From NCBI GenBank assembly GCA_017533915.1, contig JAFWHX010000015.1, positions 124,001 to 188,000 of the forward strand: a DNA stretch of 64,000 nucleotides, in the 5' to 3' direction. This DNA is from Eubacterium sp. Its GTDB lineage: Bacteria > Bacillota > Clostridia > Peptostreptococcales > Anaerovoracaceae. Below are positions 1-7,165 of the stretch, piece after piece. The notes beneath the pieces were generated by a model. It was given only the letters and a program-made list of their open reading frames with translations, made no database searches and was not told the DNA's origin. The position numbers were made by a program, and so were the translations under genes. How positions within the stretch are numbered: the stretch's first letter is position 1; every line of letters starts with the position of its first letter.

Positions 1-717
1 CGATCTGTAATTCCGCATCCCGAAGATCGCAGTACCCACGCGGACCATCGTCGACCCTTCTTCTACCGCGACCCTGAAGTCGTTCGTCATACCCATCGAG
101 AGGACTGTCATGTCGACATTATCACTGTCAAAGCCCTCTTCGCCATTTTTCTTCTTATTCCGGCAATCATCAAAGACACCTTTTACTTCTCTGAAGAACG
201 GCCTTGCGTCCTCCGGGTCGTCCACAAAAGGCGCTATCGCCATAAGGCCTTTTACATAAACATGCGGGCACTCCTCTGCTATACTCTTGATCAGAGCATC
301 CAGCTCTGAAGGATCCAGCCCGAACTTTGTCTCCTGCTCAGCCGGATCGACCTGGATCAGTATATCCATCGTGATCCCAGCCTGAGCCGCCCTCTTCTCT
401 ATCTCTTTTGCAAGATGCAGACTGTCGACAGACTGGATCATCACGACCTTGTCGATGATCTGCCTGACCTTATTAGTCTGGAGGTGCCCGATAAGGTGCC
501 ACCTGGCCGGCTTCACATAGTCGTACTTCGCCAGTACCTCCTGGACTTTGTTCTCACCGATGTCTGCAGCGCCGGCGTCGATCACCTCATTCATCTCGTC
601 CGGACTGTGCAGCTTGGTCACTGCCAGGAGCATTACGTCGTCAGCGCTTCTTCCGCTCCGCTCTGCAGCCTTTGCTATCTCACTTTTTATATATTCGAAA
701 TTCTCTTTTATCGACAT
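1..717 (-). CDS. yggS: YggS/PROSC-family PLP homeostasis protein (3' end cut by window)
   Basis: This is a pyridoxal-5'-phosphate binding protein of the YggS/YlmE/PROSC family, which buffers PLP and affects amino acid and keto acid balance in the cytoplasm; it has no firmly known enzymatic reaction. Reading from the ATG at 717, the frame stays open for 239 codons to the window edge. The PLP lysine lies in LLAVTK (Lys35). The family motifs GENKVQE, WHLIGHLQTNK, LSMGMTNDF and VGTAIFG follow in order. Only the last few residues and the stop should be missing. The start lies 3 bp after the stop of the HlyD-like gene, so the two are probably co-transcribed. In Firmicutes this gene usually precedes sepF, which would lie off the window. 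Confidence 0.93.
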   Translation of the reverse strand, partial: MSIKENFEYIKSEIAKAAERSGRSADDVMLLAVTKLHSPDEMNEVIDAGAADIGENKVQEVLAKYDYVKPARWHLIGHLQTNKVRQIIDKVVMIQSVDSLHLAKEIEKRAAQAGITMDILIQVDPAEQETKFGLDPSELDALIKSIAEECPHVYVKGLMAIAPFVDDPEDARPFFREVKGVFDDCRNKKKNGEEGFDSDNVDMTVLSMGMTNDFRVAVEEGSTMVRVGTAIFGMRNYRS

Positions 718-719
718 GG

Positions 720-1802
720 CTATGAAGCCTTTCTGTCAGGCCTTCTCAGTATATCGTCATAACTTCTGACCGTCGTCACTGTATCTCCTTCTGCATTTCT
801 GTACTGTGACGGCGATATCGCGCTGTCCGTTCCGTCTGTCGCGATTATATTGATCGGCACGAATTTGTATTTACCGGTCTTCTGACGGACGTAGACGCCT
901 TTCTGGCCTTTACGCTCAACGATACTGGTATTGCTTATTATGAGCCCCATGACATCCGATGTTATGACTTCTATATCGGCCTTCCTCAGCGTCGCGAAAT
1001 GCTCATACCAGTTATTTGTTTTGATCGTGAGCCGCTTCTCACGGCGCTCGTCGGTTATGCTCTGTACTGTGCCCGTGATCGTCTTTTCATCATTTATGAG
1101 GACTCTTACGCTGCTTCCGACTGCGTATCTCGACTCATGCTCCCTCGGTATGTAGCAGACGATGTACCATGCCGCTCTGTCGACGATCTTGAAGACCGGG
1201 TCTGTCTCGGCGATTATGTCATTGTTGAGTTCCAGGTCGCTCGAGTTCTTCAGCTTCTGGAAGAAAGCCTTATCTTTCTTCTCCATGTTTCCCGGCGTTA
1301 TCCTGGATTCGTTCCCGTCTGCATGGTAAGTCAGTATGCCTTCCTGCGCGGTCACAAAATCGTCTGTATTTATCTTGTGTTTACCCTTGACGTTTTTTCT
1401 GATCTCGCTGTACTGCGCAAGTCCCTTGTTTGAAGTATCGAGAGCCTTTACGTCATTGCCGCTTTCGACATCTTCAGACCCTTCCGCGTCGGCGCCGTCA
1501 GCTTGGCTCCGATCCTCAGGCGCGGCGCTTCCGGCTTTTACCTCCATTATTCTGGTGCCTTTTCTGACGAGCTTATTCTCGTCGATATAGCGGTTAGCAG
1601 TGCCTGTCAGCTCACTGAAATACACGTATTCCGACCTGACGAAATAGCCCTCGACCTTGTCAAAAGTCTTGAGCTCTCCGTATTCTGCGGTATACGACGA
1701 TCTGAGCACGCCCGTTACCTGCGGAAGTATATAAATTATCACATAGAGCACCGCAGCCACAATAAAAAGAATGACGACGGGGCTCTTCTTGACATTTCTC
1801 AT
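720..1802 (-). CDS. HlyD-like single-pass membrane protein next to yggS
   Basis: The product has 360 residues: a short basic N-terminus, one transmembrane segment at about residues 8-28, then an extracytoplasmic region. That region resembles the barrel and lipoyl-like folds of HlyD/membrane-fusion proteins, although the hairpin is replaced by a charged low-complexity stretch (about residues 90-130). A GAGGGG ribosome site precedes the ATG. Proteins of this type occur upstream of yggS-sepF in many Clostridia, which suggests a cell-envelope or division role rather than export, since no transporter partner is nearby. That role is inferred from context only. The annotation as an HlyD relative rests on overall pattern, not on a diagnostic motif. 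Confidence 0.7.
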   Translation of the reverse strand: MRNVKKSPVVILFIVAAVLYVIIYILPQVTGVLRSSYTAEYGELKTFDKVEGYFVRSEYVYFSELTGTANRYIDENKLVRKGTRIMEVKAGSAAPEDRSQADGADAEGSEDVESGNDVKALDTSNKGLAQYSEIRKNVKGKHKINTDDFVTAQEGILTYHADGNESRITPGNMEKKDKAFFQKLKNSSDLELNNDIIAETDPVFKIVDRAAWYIVCYIPREHESRYAVGSSVRVLINDEKTITGTVQSITDERREKRLTIKTNNWYEHFATLRKADIEVITSDVMGLIISNTSIVERKGQKGVYVRQKTGKYKFVPINIIATDGTDSAISPSQYRNAEGDTVTTVRSYDDILRRPDRKAS

Positions 1803-1855
1803 AAGCCTAACCCCTCGTCATATAGTCTACACCATATTTAGTGGATTTTCCATTG

Positions 1856-2662
1856 TTATTTCTGATTTTTCTTCAATTTGTAGGGCTGTTCTGCGACCCC
1901 TTCAAGAATCTTTCTGAACCGCTTGCTAAGACCGCCTTCTGCTTTGATATGCTCATCAAAATACTGTCTGAACAGATCTGGCCGACGCTCCCTGGTCAGG
2001 AGAAGCGACTGCTCGAACTTCCACTCGTCTATCAGTTCATGGTTGCCGTTCAGAAGTATCTCCGGCACCTCCAGTCCCTCATATTCCCTGGGTTGTGTGT
2101 ATTGCGGATACTCGAGAAGTCCCGAATACACTGATTCGTCCATAACGGCCTCATCTTTTGCCAGCACTCCCGGTATGAGCCTGGAGACTGAATCGATCAG
2201 GACCATGGCAGCAAGCTCTCCCCCGGTAAGTATGTAATCGCCTATCGAGATCTCCTCGATCCCCCAGTGATCTATCACTCTCTGATCCACTCCTTCATAG
2301 TGACCGCAGAGGATCACTAATTCATCCTCGCGCGAGAGTTCCTCTATCTTTGCCTTATCCAGTATCCTGCCGCGTGGAGACATGTATACGATGCGCTTGC
2401 TGCCGACAGATGCAGCATCTTCCGGCTCCACAGGCTCAGCTCCCACCGCTTTCAGGGCACGAAAAATGGGATCGGTCATCATGACCATCCCATGTCCGCC
2501 CCCGAACGGGGTGTCGTCTGTTTTTTTATGCTTATCCAGGCTGTAGTCGCGGATATTGACAATATTAAAGTCGAGCAGACCTTTTTTCTCTGCTCGGCCT
2601 GTCATGCTCGTCCTTATCGGCGTAAACATCTCCGGGAAAAGAGTGAGTATATCGAATTTCAT
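1856..2662 (-). CDS. trmD: tRNA (guanine-37-N1) methyltransferase TrmD
   Basis: TrmD methylates N1 of G37 next to the anticodon using S-adenosylmethionine, which prevents +1 frameshifting. The 268-residue protein begins MKFDILTLFPEMF, as the family does, and carries the SPOUT trefoil-knot region GDYILTGGELAAMVLIDSV (about residues 140-158). An SAM-site segment, ILCGHYEGVDQRVIDH, lies at about 117-132. The length is at the long end of normal (about 240-260), with a C-terminal extension. The start codon overlaps the rimM stop by 4 bases (ATGA), so translation is probably coupled. The neighbours rimM, khpA and rpsP are the classic ribosome-maturation set. Confidence 0.97.
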   Translation of the reverse strand: MKFDILTLFPEMFTPIRTSMTGRAEKKGLLDFNIVNIRDYSLDKHKKTDDTPFGGGHGMVMMTDPIFRALKAVGAEPVEPEDAASVGSKRIVYMSPRGRILDKAKIEELSREDELVILCGHYEGVDQRVIDHWGIEEISIGDYILTGGELAAMVLIDSVSRLIPGVLAKDEAVMDESVYSGLLEYPQYTQPREYEGLEVPEILLNGNHELIDEWKFEQSLLLTRERRPDLFRQYFDEHIKAEGGLSKRFRKILEGVAEQPYKLKKNQK

Positions 2663-3168
2663 CGTATGCCCTCGATCAGCCTCAGCCTTATGACGCGTTC
2701 ATCGTCATCGATACCGCGTACGAACTCAGGCACCGCCGGGACCATGAAATCAGTCCCGTCGTCTGCTGCGACCACATAGATATCCTGCGGTCTGTCTGTA
2801 AGCACGTCGCCCAGCGTTCCGATCTTTTCACCGGTCTCGTCGTCTATCACCGTCATCCCGATCAGATCGCGCACATAATGCTCACCCGGCTCAAGCGGCT
2901 CCAGATCATCTCTGTCCATAAAGACTTCCATGTTCCGAAGAAGCTCGGCGGCATTCCTGTCATCGACACCGGCGAGCTTGACTACCACCATGCCTCCCGA
3001 AATGCGAGCATGCTCGATAATGTAGTCGCCTGCGTCTTTGCCGTCTGCCCTCAATCCGATCTCACGGATCTTCTTGAACCTCGAAGGATCTTCCGCATAG
3101 CTTTTGATCTTGACTTCGCCGCGGATCCCAAGCGGACCCGTGATCATGCCGATCTCCACGTCTTTCAT
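2659..3168 (-). CDS. rimM: Ribosome maturation factor RimM
   Basis: RimM helps process 16S rRNA and assemble the 30S head by binding S19. The 169-residue product has the N-terminal RimM beta-barrel (EIGMITGPLGIRGEVKI at about 5-21) followed by a PRC-barrel (YVRDLIGMTVIDDETGEKIG at about 98-117). Length is typical. It lies 9 bp downstream of khpA and overlaps trmD by 4 bases, consistent with a single transcript. Confidence 0.97.
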   Translation of the reverse strand: MKDVEIGMITGPLGIRGEVKIKSYAEDPSRFKKIREIGLRADGKDAGDYIIEHARISGGMVVVKLAGVDDRNAAELLRNMEVFMDRDDLEPLEPGEHYVRDLIGMTVIDDETGEKIGTLGDVLTDRPQDIYVVAADDGTDFMVPAVPEFVRGIDDDERVIRLRLIEGIR

Positions 3169-3177
3169 ATAGATCTG

Positions 3178-3465
3178 CTATTCCTCGTCCTCAGCGCCGG
3201 CTGCACCAGCTGCCTCCGCCATTTCCTCGTTTGAAACTATCTCAACATTTACCTGGCGGTGCGCTTTTGTTGCCGCTGCCTTTACGACAGTACGAAGCGC
3301 CTTGGCGATCCTTCCCTGCTTGCCGATGACCTTTCCCATGTCATCCGAGGCAACGGAAAGCTGCATGATCTCCTCATGCTTATCGTCCTCGCCCATATCC
3401 TGCACAGAAACCTTTTCAGGGTCATCTACAAGATACTTAGCGATCGTCTCTACTAGTTCTTCCAT
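3178..3465 (-). CDS. khpA: KH-domain RNA-binding protein KhpA
   Basis: This is a small (95-residue) RNA-binding protein with one type II KH domain; the GxxG loop is seen as VIGKQGRIAKALRTVVKAAA at about 46-65. In Firmicutes KhpA pairs with KhpB/EloR and influences cell elongation, division and sRNA binding. The C-terminus carries an Ala/Glu-rich tail (about 82-95). It lies between rpsP and rimM, its conserved place. The start at 3465 is supported by an upstream AAGGGGA-type ribosome site. Confidence 0.95.
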   Translation of the reverse strand: MEELVETIAKYLVDDPEKVSVQDMGEDDKHEEIMQLSVASDDMGKVIGKQGRIAKALRTVVKAAATKAHRQVNVEIVSNEEMAEAAGAAGAEDEE

Positions 3466-3490
3466 CTTGTATCCCCTTTCCGGATCCGGA

Positions 3491-3733
3491 TCACTCGATC
3501 ACTCCGGACTTCTTAAGGAGATCTCTTACTGTATCAGAAGCCTTTGCACCAGTGCCGAGCCATTTCTTTGCAGCTTCGCCGTCGATCTTGATAACTGGCG
3601 GTTCTACCATCGGATCATAATAACCGATCTCTTCGATGAATCTGCCGTTCCTTGCGTTTCTTGAATCTGCAACAACTACTCTGTAGAAAGGCTTCTTGTG
3701 TCCGCCCATTCTTCTCAGTCTGATCTTTACCAT
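3491..3733 (-). CDS. rpsP: 30S ribosomal protein S16
   Basis: S16 is an 80-residue small-subunit assembly protein that binds 16S rRNA early. The start [20 protein letters not shown] and the following [20 protein letters not shown] block are diagnostic. A GGAGG ribosome site sits a few bases before the ATG. Two short GC-rich hairpins (3758-3774 and 3785-3797) lie in the leader between ffh and rpsP and could fold in the mRNA; no U-tract follows them. Confidence 0.98.
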   Translation of the reverse strand: MVKIRLRRMGGHKKPFYRVVVADSRNARNGRFIEEIGYYDPMVEPPVIKIDGEAAKKWLGTGAKASDTVRDLLKKSGVIE

Positions 3734-3810
3734 TATTTTACCTCCATCTTGTTATACCGGGATCAAGACCCGGTTGATCTCTCAGGCCTTCCGGCCATTT
3801 TCAACTATTA

Positions 3811-3864
3811 TATCAAAGGACGCGCCGTCCTTATCTATATCAAAGGACGCGCCGCCCTCATCAA
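3811..3864. repeat. Two tandem 27-bp units between ffh and rpsP
   Basis: Unit one (3811-3837) and unit two (3838-3864) share the first 16 bases exactly and differ at a few later positions. The first contains the perfect hairpin AAGGACG-CGC-CGTCCTT (3816-3832). On the minus strand the outer edge provides a TATAAT (3807-3812) ahead of rpsP, so the repeat may contribute a secondary promoter for rpsP. No good -35 is visible at 17 bp. The function is unknown. Confidence 0.6.
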
Positions 3865-3919
3865 ACTATTTGTTCTGCGGGCAGTTGTCCGCCTCGTTTC
3901 AGCCATGCCGTATGTTCGC

Positions 3920-5269
3920 CTACTGTCCGTCGAACAGACCGCGGAACAGCTTGTTGTGCTTGAGTGCGTTCGGATTAGACAGCTTCTTCATCATCTTCCG
4001 CGCCTCATCGTATTTCTTCATGAGCTGGTTCACAGCGCTGACCGGCTGTCCCGACCCGGCAGCGATCCTCTTTCTTCTGCTTGCGTTCAGGATCTCAGGC
4101 TTCTGTCTCTCCTCACGCGTCATCGAGTAGATGATCGACTCCATGCGGTGGAATTCTGCTTCCCCGGCATCAAAATCCACTTTGTCCATATCCTGCTGTG
4201 AGATCCCCGGGATCATTTTGATGAGCTTCTCGATGCCGCCCATCTTATGGACCTGGCCCATCTGATCCAGGAAATCCTCAAGCGTGAACTGATTTTTCTT
4301 TATCTTCTCCTCGAGCTCAGCAGCCTGTTTATCGTCATACGCCTGCTCGGCAGCTTCTATCAGAGTAAGCACGTCGCCCATTCCGAGGATCCTGCTCGCC
4401 ATGCGGTCAGGATGGAACGGCTCCAGGGCATCGTACTTCTCACCTGTTCCAAGGAAGAATATCGGCTTCCCGGTCACTTTCTTCGCTGACAGTGCAGCTC
4501 CGCCTCTCGCATCGCCGTCCATCTTTGTAAGGATCATGCCGTCGATGCCGAGCCTGTCGTTAAAGCCCTGCGCGGCGTTTACAGCGTCCTGTCCGGAGAG
4601 CGCATCTACTATCAGCAGGATCTCGTGAGGCTTAAGCTCTTTCTTCATCCTGGAAAGCTCTTCCATGAGCTCTTCATCTATCTGAAGACGTCCGGCTGTA
4701 TCGATGATAAGTACATTACAGCCTTTACGCTCAGCTTCTTCGCGGGCGTCCTTTGCGATCTTCACAGCATCCCTGCACTCGCGGTCGACATATACCGGAG
4801 TATTGCACGCTTTAGCCACGACTTCCAGCTGATCTATAGCAGCAGGCCTGTAGATGTCGCACGCAGCCAGCATCGGCTTCTTGCCGCACTGCTTGAGATA
4901 GTTTGCAAGCTTGCCGCATGTAGTAGTCTTACCAGTACCCTGAAGGCCTGCCATCATGATAGTAGTGAAGCCGGTCGGTGAATAAGTGATCTTCGCACCA
5001 GCTCCGCCCATCAGGTCAGTCAGCTTCCTGTCTACGATCTTGACCACCTGCTGTGCAGGCGTCAGGCTCTCCATGACGTCGGCTCCCATGCACTCCTCTT
5101 TCGTCTCTTTGACGAAATCCTTAACTATCTTGAAGTTTACGTCAGCTTCAAGAAGTGAAAGCTTGATATCGTGCATGGCATTGTCGATATCTTTCTCAGT
5201 CAGGACCCCCTTACCTTTCAGGTCCTTGAATGTATTCTGAAGTTTATCTGAAAGACTTTCAAAAGGCAT
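3920..5269 (-). CDS. ffh: Signal recognition particle GTPase Ffh
   Basis: Ffh is the protein part of SRP; with 4.5S/6S-like RNA it targets nascent membrane proteins to FtsY. The 449-residue product has the N domain (about 1-90), and the G domain with P-loop GLQGTGKTTTCGKLA (about 108-122), DTAGRL (about 190-195) and TKMDGDARGGAALS. The methionine-rich M domain carries the RNA-binding helix-turn-helix SRRKRIAAGSGQPVSAVNQL near residue 400. Length is normal. It is preceded 9 bp upstream by ylxM, its usual partner. Confidence 0.98.
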   Translation of the reverse strand: MPFESLSDKLQNTFKDLKGKGVLTEKDIDNAMHDIKLSLLEADVNFKIVKDFVKETKEECMGADVMESLTPAQQVVKIVDRKLTDLMGGAGAKITYSPTGFTTIMMAGLQGTGKTTTCGKLANYLKQCGKKPMLAACDIYRPAAIDQLEVVAKACNTPVYVDRECRDAVKIAKDAREEAERKGCNVLIIDTAGRLQIDEELMEELSRMKKELKPHEILLIVDALSGQDAVNAAQGFNDRLGIDGMILTKMDGDARGGAALSAKKVTGKPIFFLGTGEKYDALEPFHPDRMASRILGMGDVLTLIEAAEQAYDDKQAAELEEKIKKNQFTLEDFLDQMGQVHKMGGIEKLIKMIPGISQQDMDKVDFDAGEAEFHRMESIIYSMTREERQKPEILNASRRKRIAAGSGQPVSAVNQLMKKYDEARKMMKKLSNPNALKHNKLFRGLFDGQ

Positions 5270-5278
5270 ATCTTTCTC

Positions 5279-5716
5279 CTAATCATTAGATGCAAGCTGA
5301 GCGATTATCTCACGAAGACGCTTTGTCTGTTCTGCGCCGGCGCCGCTTTGACTCCTGGCTTCTCTGGCGCTCTCCGCATCATTTTTATCCATGCTGCTCT
5401 CTGCATTATGAGCAGTTTTATCAGCAGTGGAGGTTTTGCTCTCCAGCGACGATATGATGCTGTCCGCCTCATCCGCGAGAATGCTCGCCTTTTCGTACTT
5501 CGCAAGCAGTCCGAGTTTTTCTTCATACAGCTCGAGCTGAGCCTCGGCGCTCTTCAGCGAGTCGTACACCGCCGCACGTGAGATGCCCATGTCATCCGCG
5601 ATCTCGCCAAGCGACATATCATCCTCATGATAGCACTCCATGACACTGCGCTTTTTGTCCGTCAGAAGGCTGCCATACAGATCATACAACAGGCTTTCCC
5701 TTGCAATGCTGTTCAT
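5279..5716 (-). CDS. ylxM: YlxM/p13 family DNA-binding protein
   Basis: YlxM is a sigma-factor-like helix-turn-helix protein almost always encoded before ffh. In streptococci its homologue modulates SRP GTPase activity. The HTH lies at about residues 20-65 (MSLGEIADDMGISRAAVYDS). At 145 residues it is longer than the usual 105-115, because of a charged, low-complexity C-terminal tail (about 100-145) rich in Ala, Glu and Ser. A strong promoter lies immediately upstream, so ylxM-ffh and perhaps the following ribosomal genes start here. Confidence 0.93.
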   Translation of the reverse strand: MNSIARESLLYDLYGSLLTDKKRSVMECYHEDDMSLGEIADDMGISRAAVYDSLKSAEAQLELYEEKLGLLAKYEKASILADEADSIISSLESKTSTADKTAHNAESSMDKNDAESAREARSQSGAGAEQTKRLREIIAQLASND

Positions 5717-5750
5717 GTGGAATTACCTCCCTGCGCAGCACAAGAGCCGC

Positions 5751-5816
5751 TGTCAAGTACTTTTACCTTACACATTATACACTTATCACAGCGCCTGTCA
5801 AGTACTTTTGCTTGAC
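5751..5816 (-). promoter_or_regulatory. Promoter of ylxM-ffh with a duplicated -35 box
   Basis: On the minus strand TTGACA (5801-5796) and TATAAT (5779-5774) are separated by 16 bp, giving a predicted start near 5767. The 14-base block AAAAGTACTTGACA containing the -35 occurs again downstream of the start site (5764-5751), 45 bp away. The upstream copy is also half of an inverted repeat GTCAAG-N8-CTTGAC (5797-5816). The arrangement could be a repeated operator for a regulator, or a duplication that also gives a second -35. What binds is unknown. Confidence 0.75.
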
Positions 5817-5909
5817 GGCAGTGATCGAGCCGGTGGACAGGTCCAGTCTTTTGTGGTCAGCTGAAAACTTATTATAGATGAGATATAGATGGGAGGCTTG
5901 AATTCGTAA

Positions 5910-6614
5910 TTACAGTTCTTTTACGAGCTGTGGCTCACACTCAACGTAGTCGAGCGATACGAGCCTGTACCTTGTGCCGTTCCAGAGCCCCTGGAAGCCG
6001 TTCTTGAATGCCTCTTTTCCATGGAGATGTCCGTACAGACACTCTTTGACTTTATATTCCGTCATGAGCTGTGTAAATCCTGATGACTGGAACTTGTCGT
6101 TCGTAGGCGGATAATGCAGGCAGCATATGATCTCCTCTGCCCCGTGCGCCTTCGCATCGTCCAGCGACATCCTGAGGCGGAGCTGCTCGCGCTCGTATAT
6201 CTTGTTGTCGTGATCATCAAAACCCTGTGTGCCCGGGCATATCCACCCGCGCGTCCCGCAGACCGCCAGTTTGTCATTTATCATATAGCAATGATTCTGG
6301 AGGAACAAAACATCATCGAACAGGGTATTCAGCTTGTTAGTAGAGACCCACCAGAGATCGTGGTTCCCTTTCGTGATGACTTTATAGCCCGGGAGCTCGT
6401 GGATCCACGTCAGATCTGCCATCGCCTCATCAAGGCGAAGACCCCAGGAGATATCCCCGAGGATAAGAACGACGTCATCCTTGGAGACGACAGCTTCCCA
6501 TTTCTCTTTAAGTCTGGAGCTGTGGTCCTTCCATCCTGCGCCGAACACGTCCATCGGTTTTTCAATTCTCTCATCAAAAGACAGGTGCGGATCACCTATC
6601 GCGAATACTTTCAT
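5910..6614 (-). CDS. Metallophosphoesterase (calcineurin-like)
   Basis: This is a 234-residue cytoplasmic phosphoesterase. The dimetal centre is visible: GDPHLSFD (Asp8 and His10), ILGDISWG (Asp), KGNHDLWW (Asn, His), CLHYPP (His) and YGHLHG (GHxH). It belongs to the YkuE-like bacterial group whose substrate is not known. It lies 74 bp downstream of aroQ on the same strand and may be read through from the aro operon. No separate promoter or terminator is evident between them. Confidence 0.9.
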   Translation of the reverse strand: MKVFAIGDPHLSFDERIEKPMDVFGAGWKDHSSRLKEKWEAVVSKDDVVLILGDISWGLRLDEAMADLTWIHELPGYKVITKGNHDLWWVSTNKLNTLFDDVLFLQNHCYMINDKLAVCGTRGWICPGTQGFDDHDNKIYEREQLRLRMSLDDAKAHGAEEIICCLHYPPTNDKFQSSGFTQLMTEYKVKECLYGHLHGKEAFKNGFQGLWNGTRYRLVSLDYVECEPQLVKEL

Positions 6615-6688
6615 CTACTGTTCTCCACTGTTGTTTCAAAAATCGAAGAGCTCATCTGAACTCTTCGATCGTTTACATCAAATATACC

Positions 6689-7135
6689 TCAGTCGTCCTT
6701 ACCGTCTGAATTATCGATCAGTAATCTGATCGCATCAATGTACCCGTCGAAGCCTCTTCCAGACACAGTCGCTATGCACGCCTGTCTTATATACGAAGTC
6801 TTCCTGAATTCATCCCTGGAATCCACGTCTGAGATATGCACCTCGACGGTAGGGATCATTACAGCCTTGACCGCATCAAGAAGCGCAACACTCGTATGCG
6901 TGTACGCTCCCGGATTGATCACGATCCCGTCGATTTTCCTGAAATAGGCCTCCTGGATCTTGTCCACCAGGTCACCTTCATGATTCGACTGATAGAACTC
7001 TACACCAACGCCAAGCTCCACCGACTTTTCCCTGATCATGCCGATCAGCTCATCATAAGTCCGGGAGCCGTATATATCCGGCTCCCGGATCCCGAGCATA
7101 TTCAGATTAGGTCCGTTTATTACAAGTATCTTCAT
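6689..7135 (-). CDS. aroQ: Type II 3-dehydroquinate dehydratase
   Basis: This enzyme performs the third shikimate pathway step, dehydrating 3-dehydroquinate to 3-dehydroshikimate. The 148-residue product has the type II signature INGPNLNMLGIREPDIYG (about 5-22, with the catalytic Tyr), QSNHEGDLVDKIQEA (about 49-63), NPGAYTHTSVALLDA and the catalytic His region VEVHISDVDSRDEFR. Length is normal. It is separated from the rest of the aro genes by the protease gene upstream, an unusual interruption. Confidence 0.97.
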   Translation of the reverse strand: MKILVINGPNLNMLGIREPDIYGSRTYDELIGMIREKSVELGVGVEFYQSNHEGDLVDKIQEAYFRKIDGIVINPGAYTHTSVALLDAVKAVMIPTVEVHISDVDSRDEFRKTSYIRQACIATVSGRGFDGYIDAIRLLIDNSDGKDD

Positions 7136-7165
7136 AATGTGTTTATGCCGCGCAGACGATATGAT

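Noticed and set aside
3734-3919. SRP RNA gene or riboswitch between ffh and rpsP
   Set aside because: Hairpins are short and lack the conserved SRP loop or any known aptamer core; only a tandem repeat is supported.
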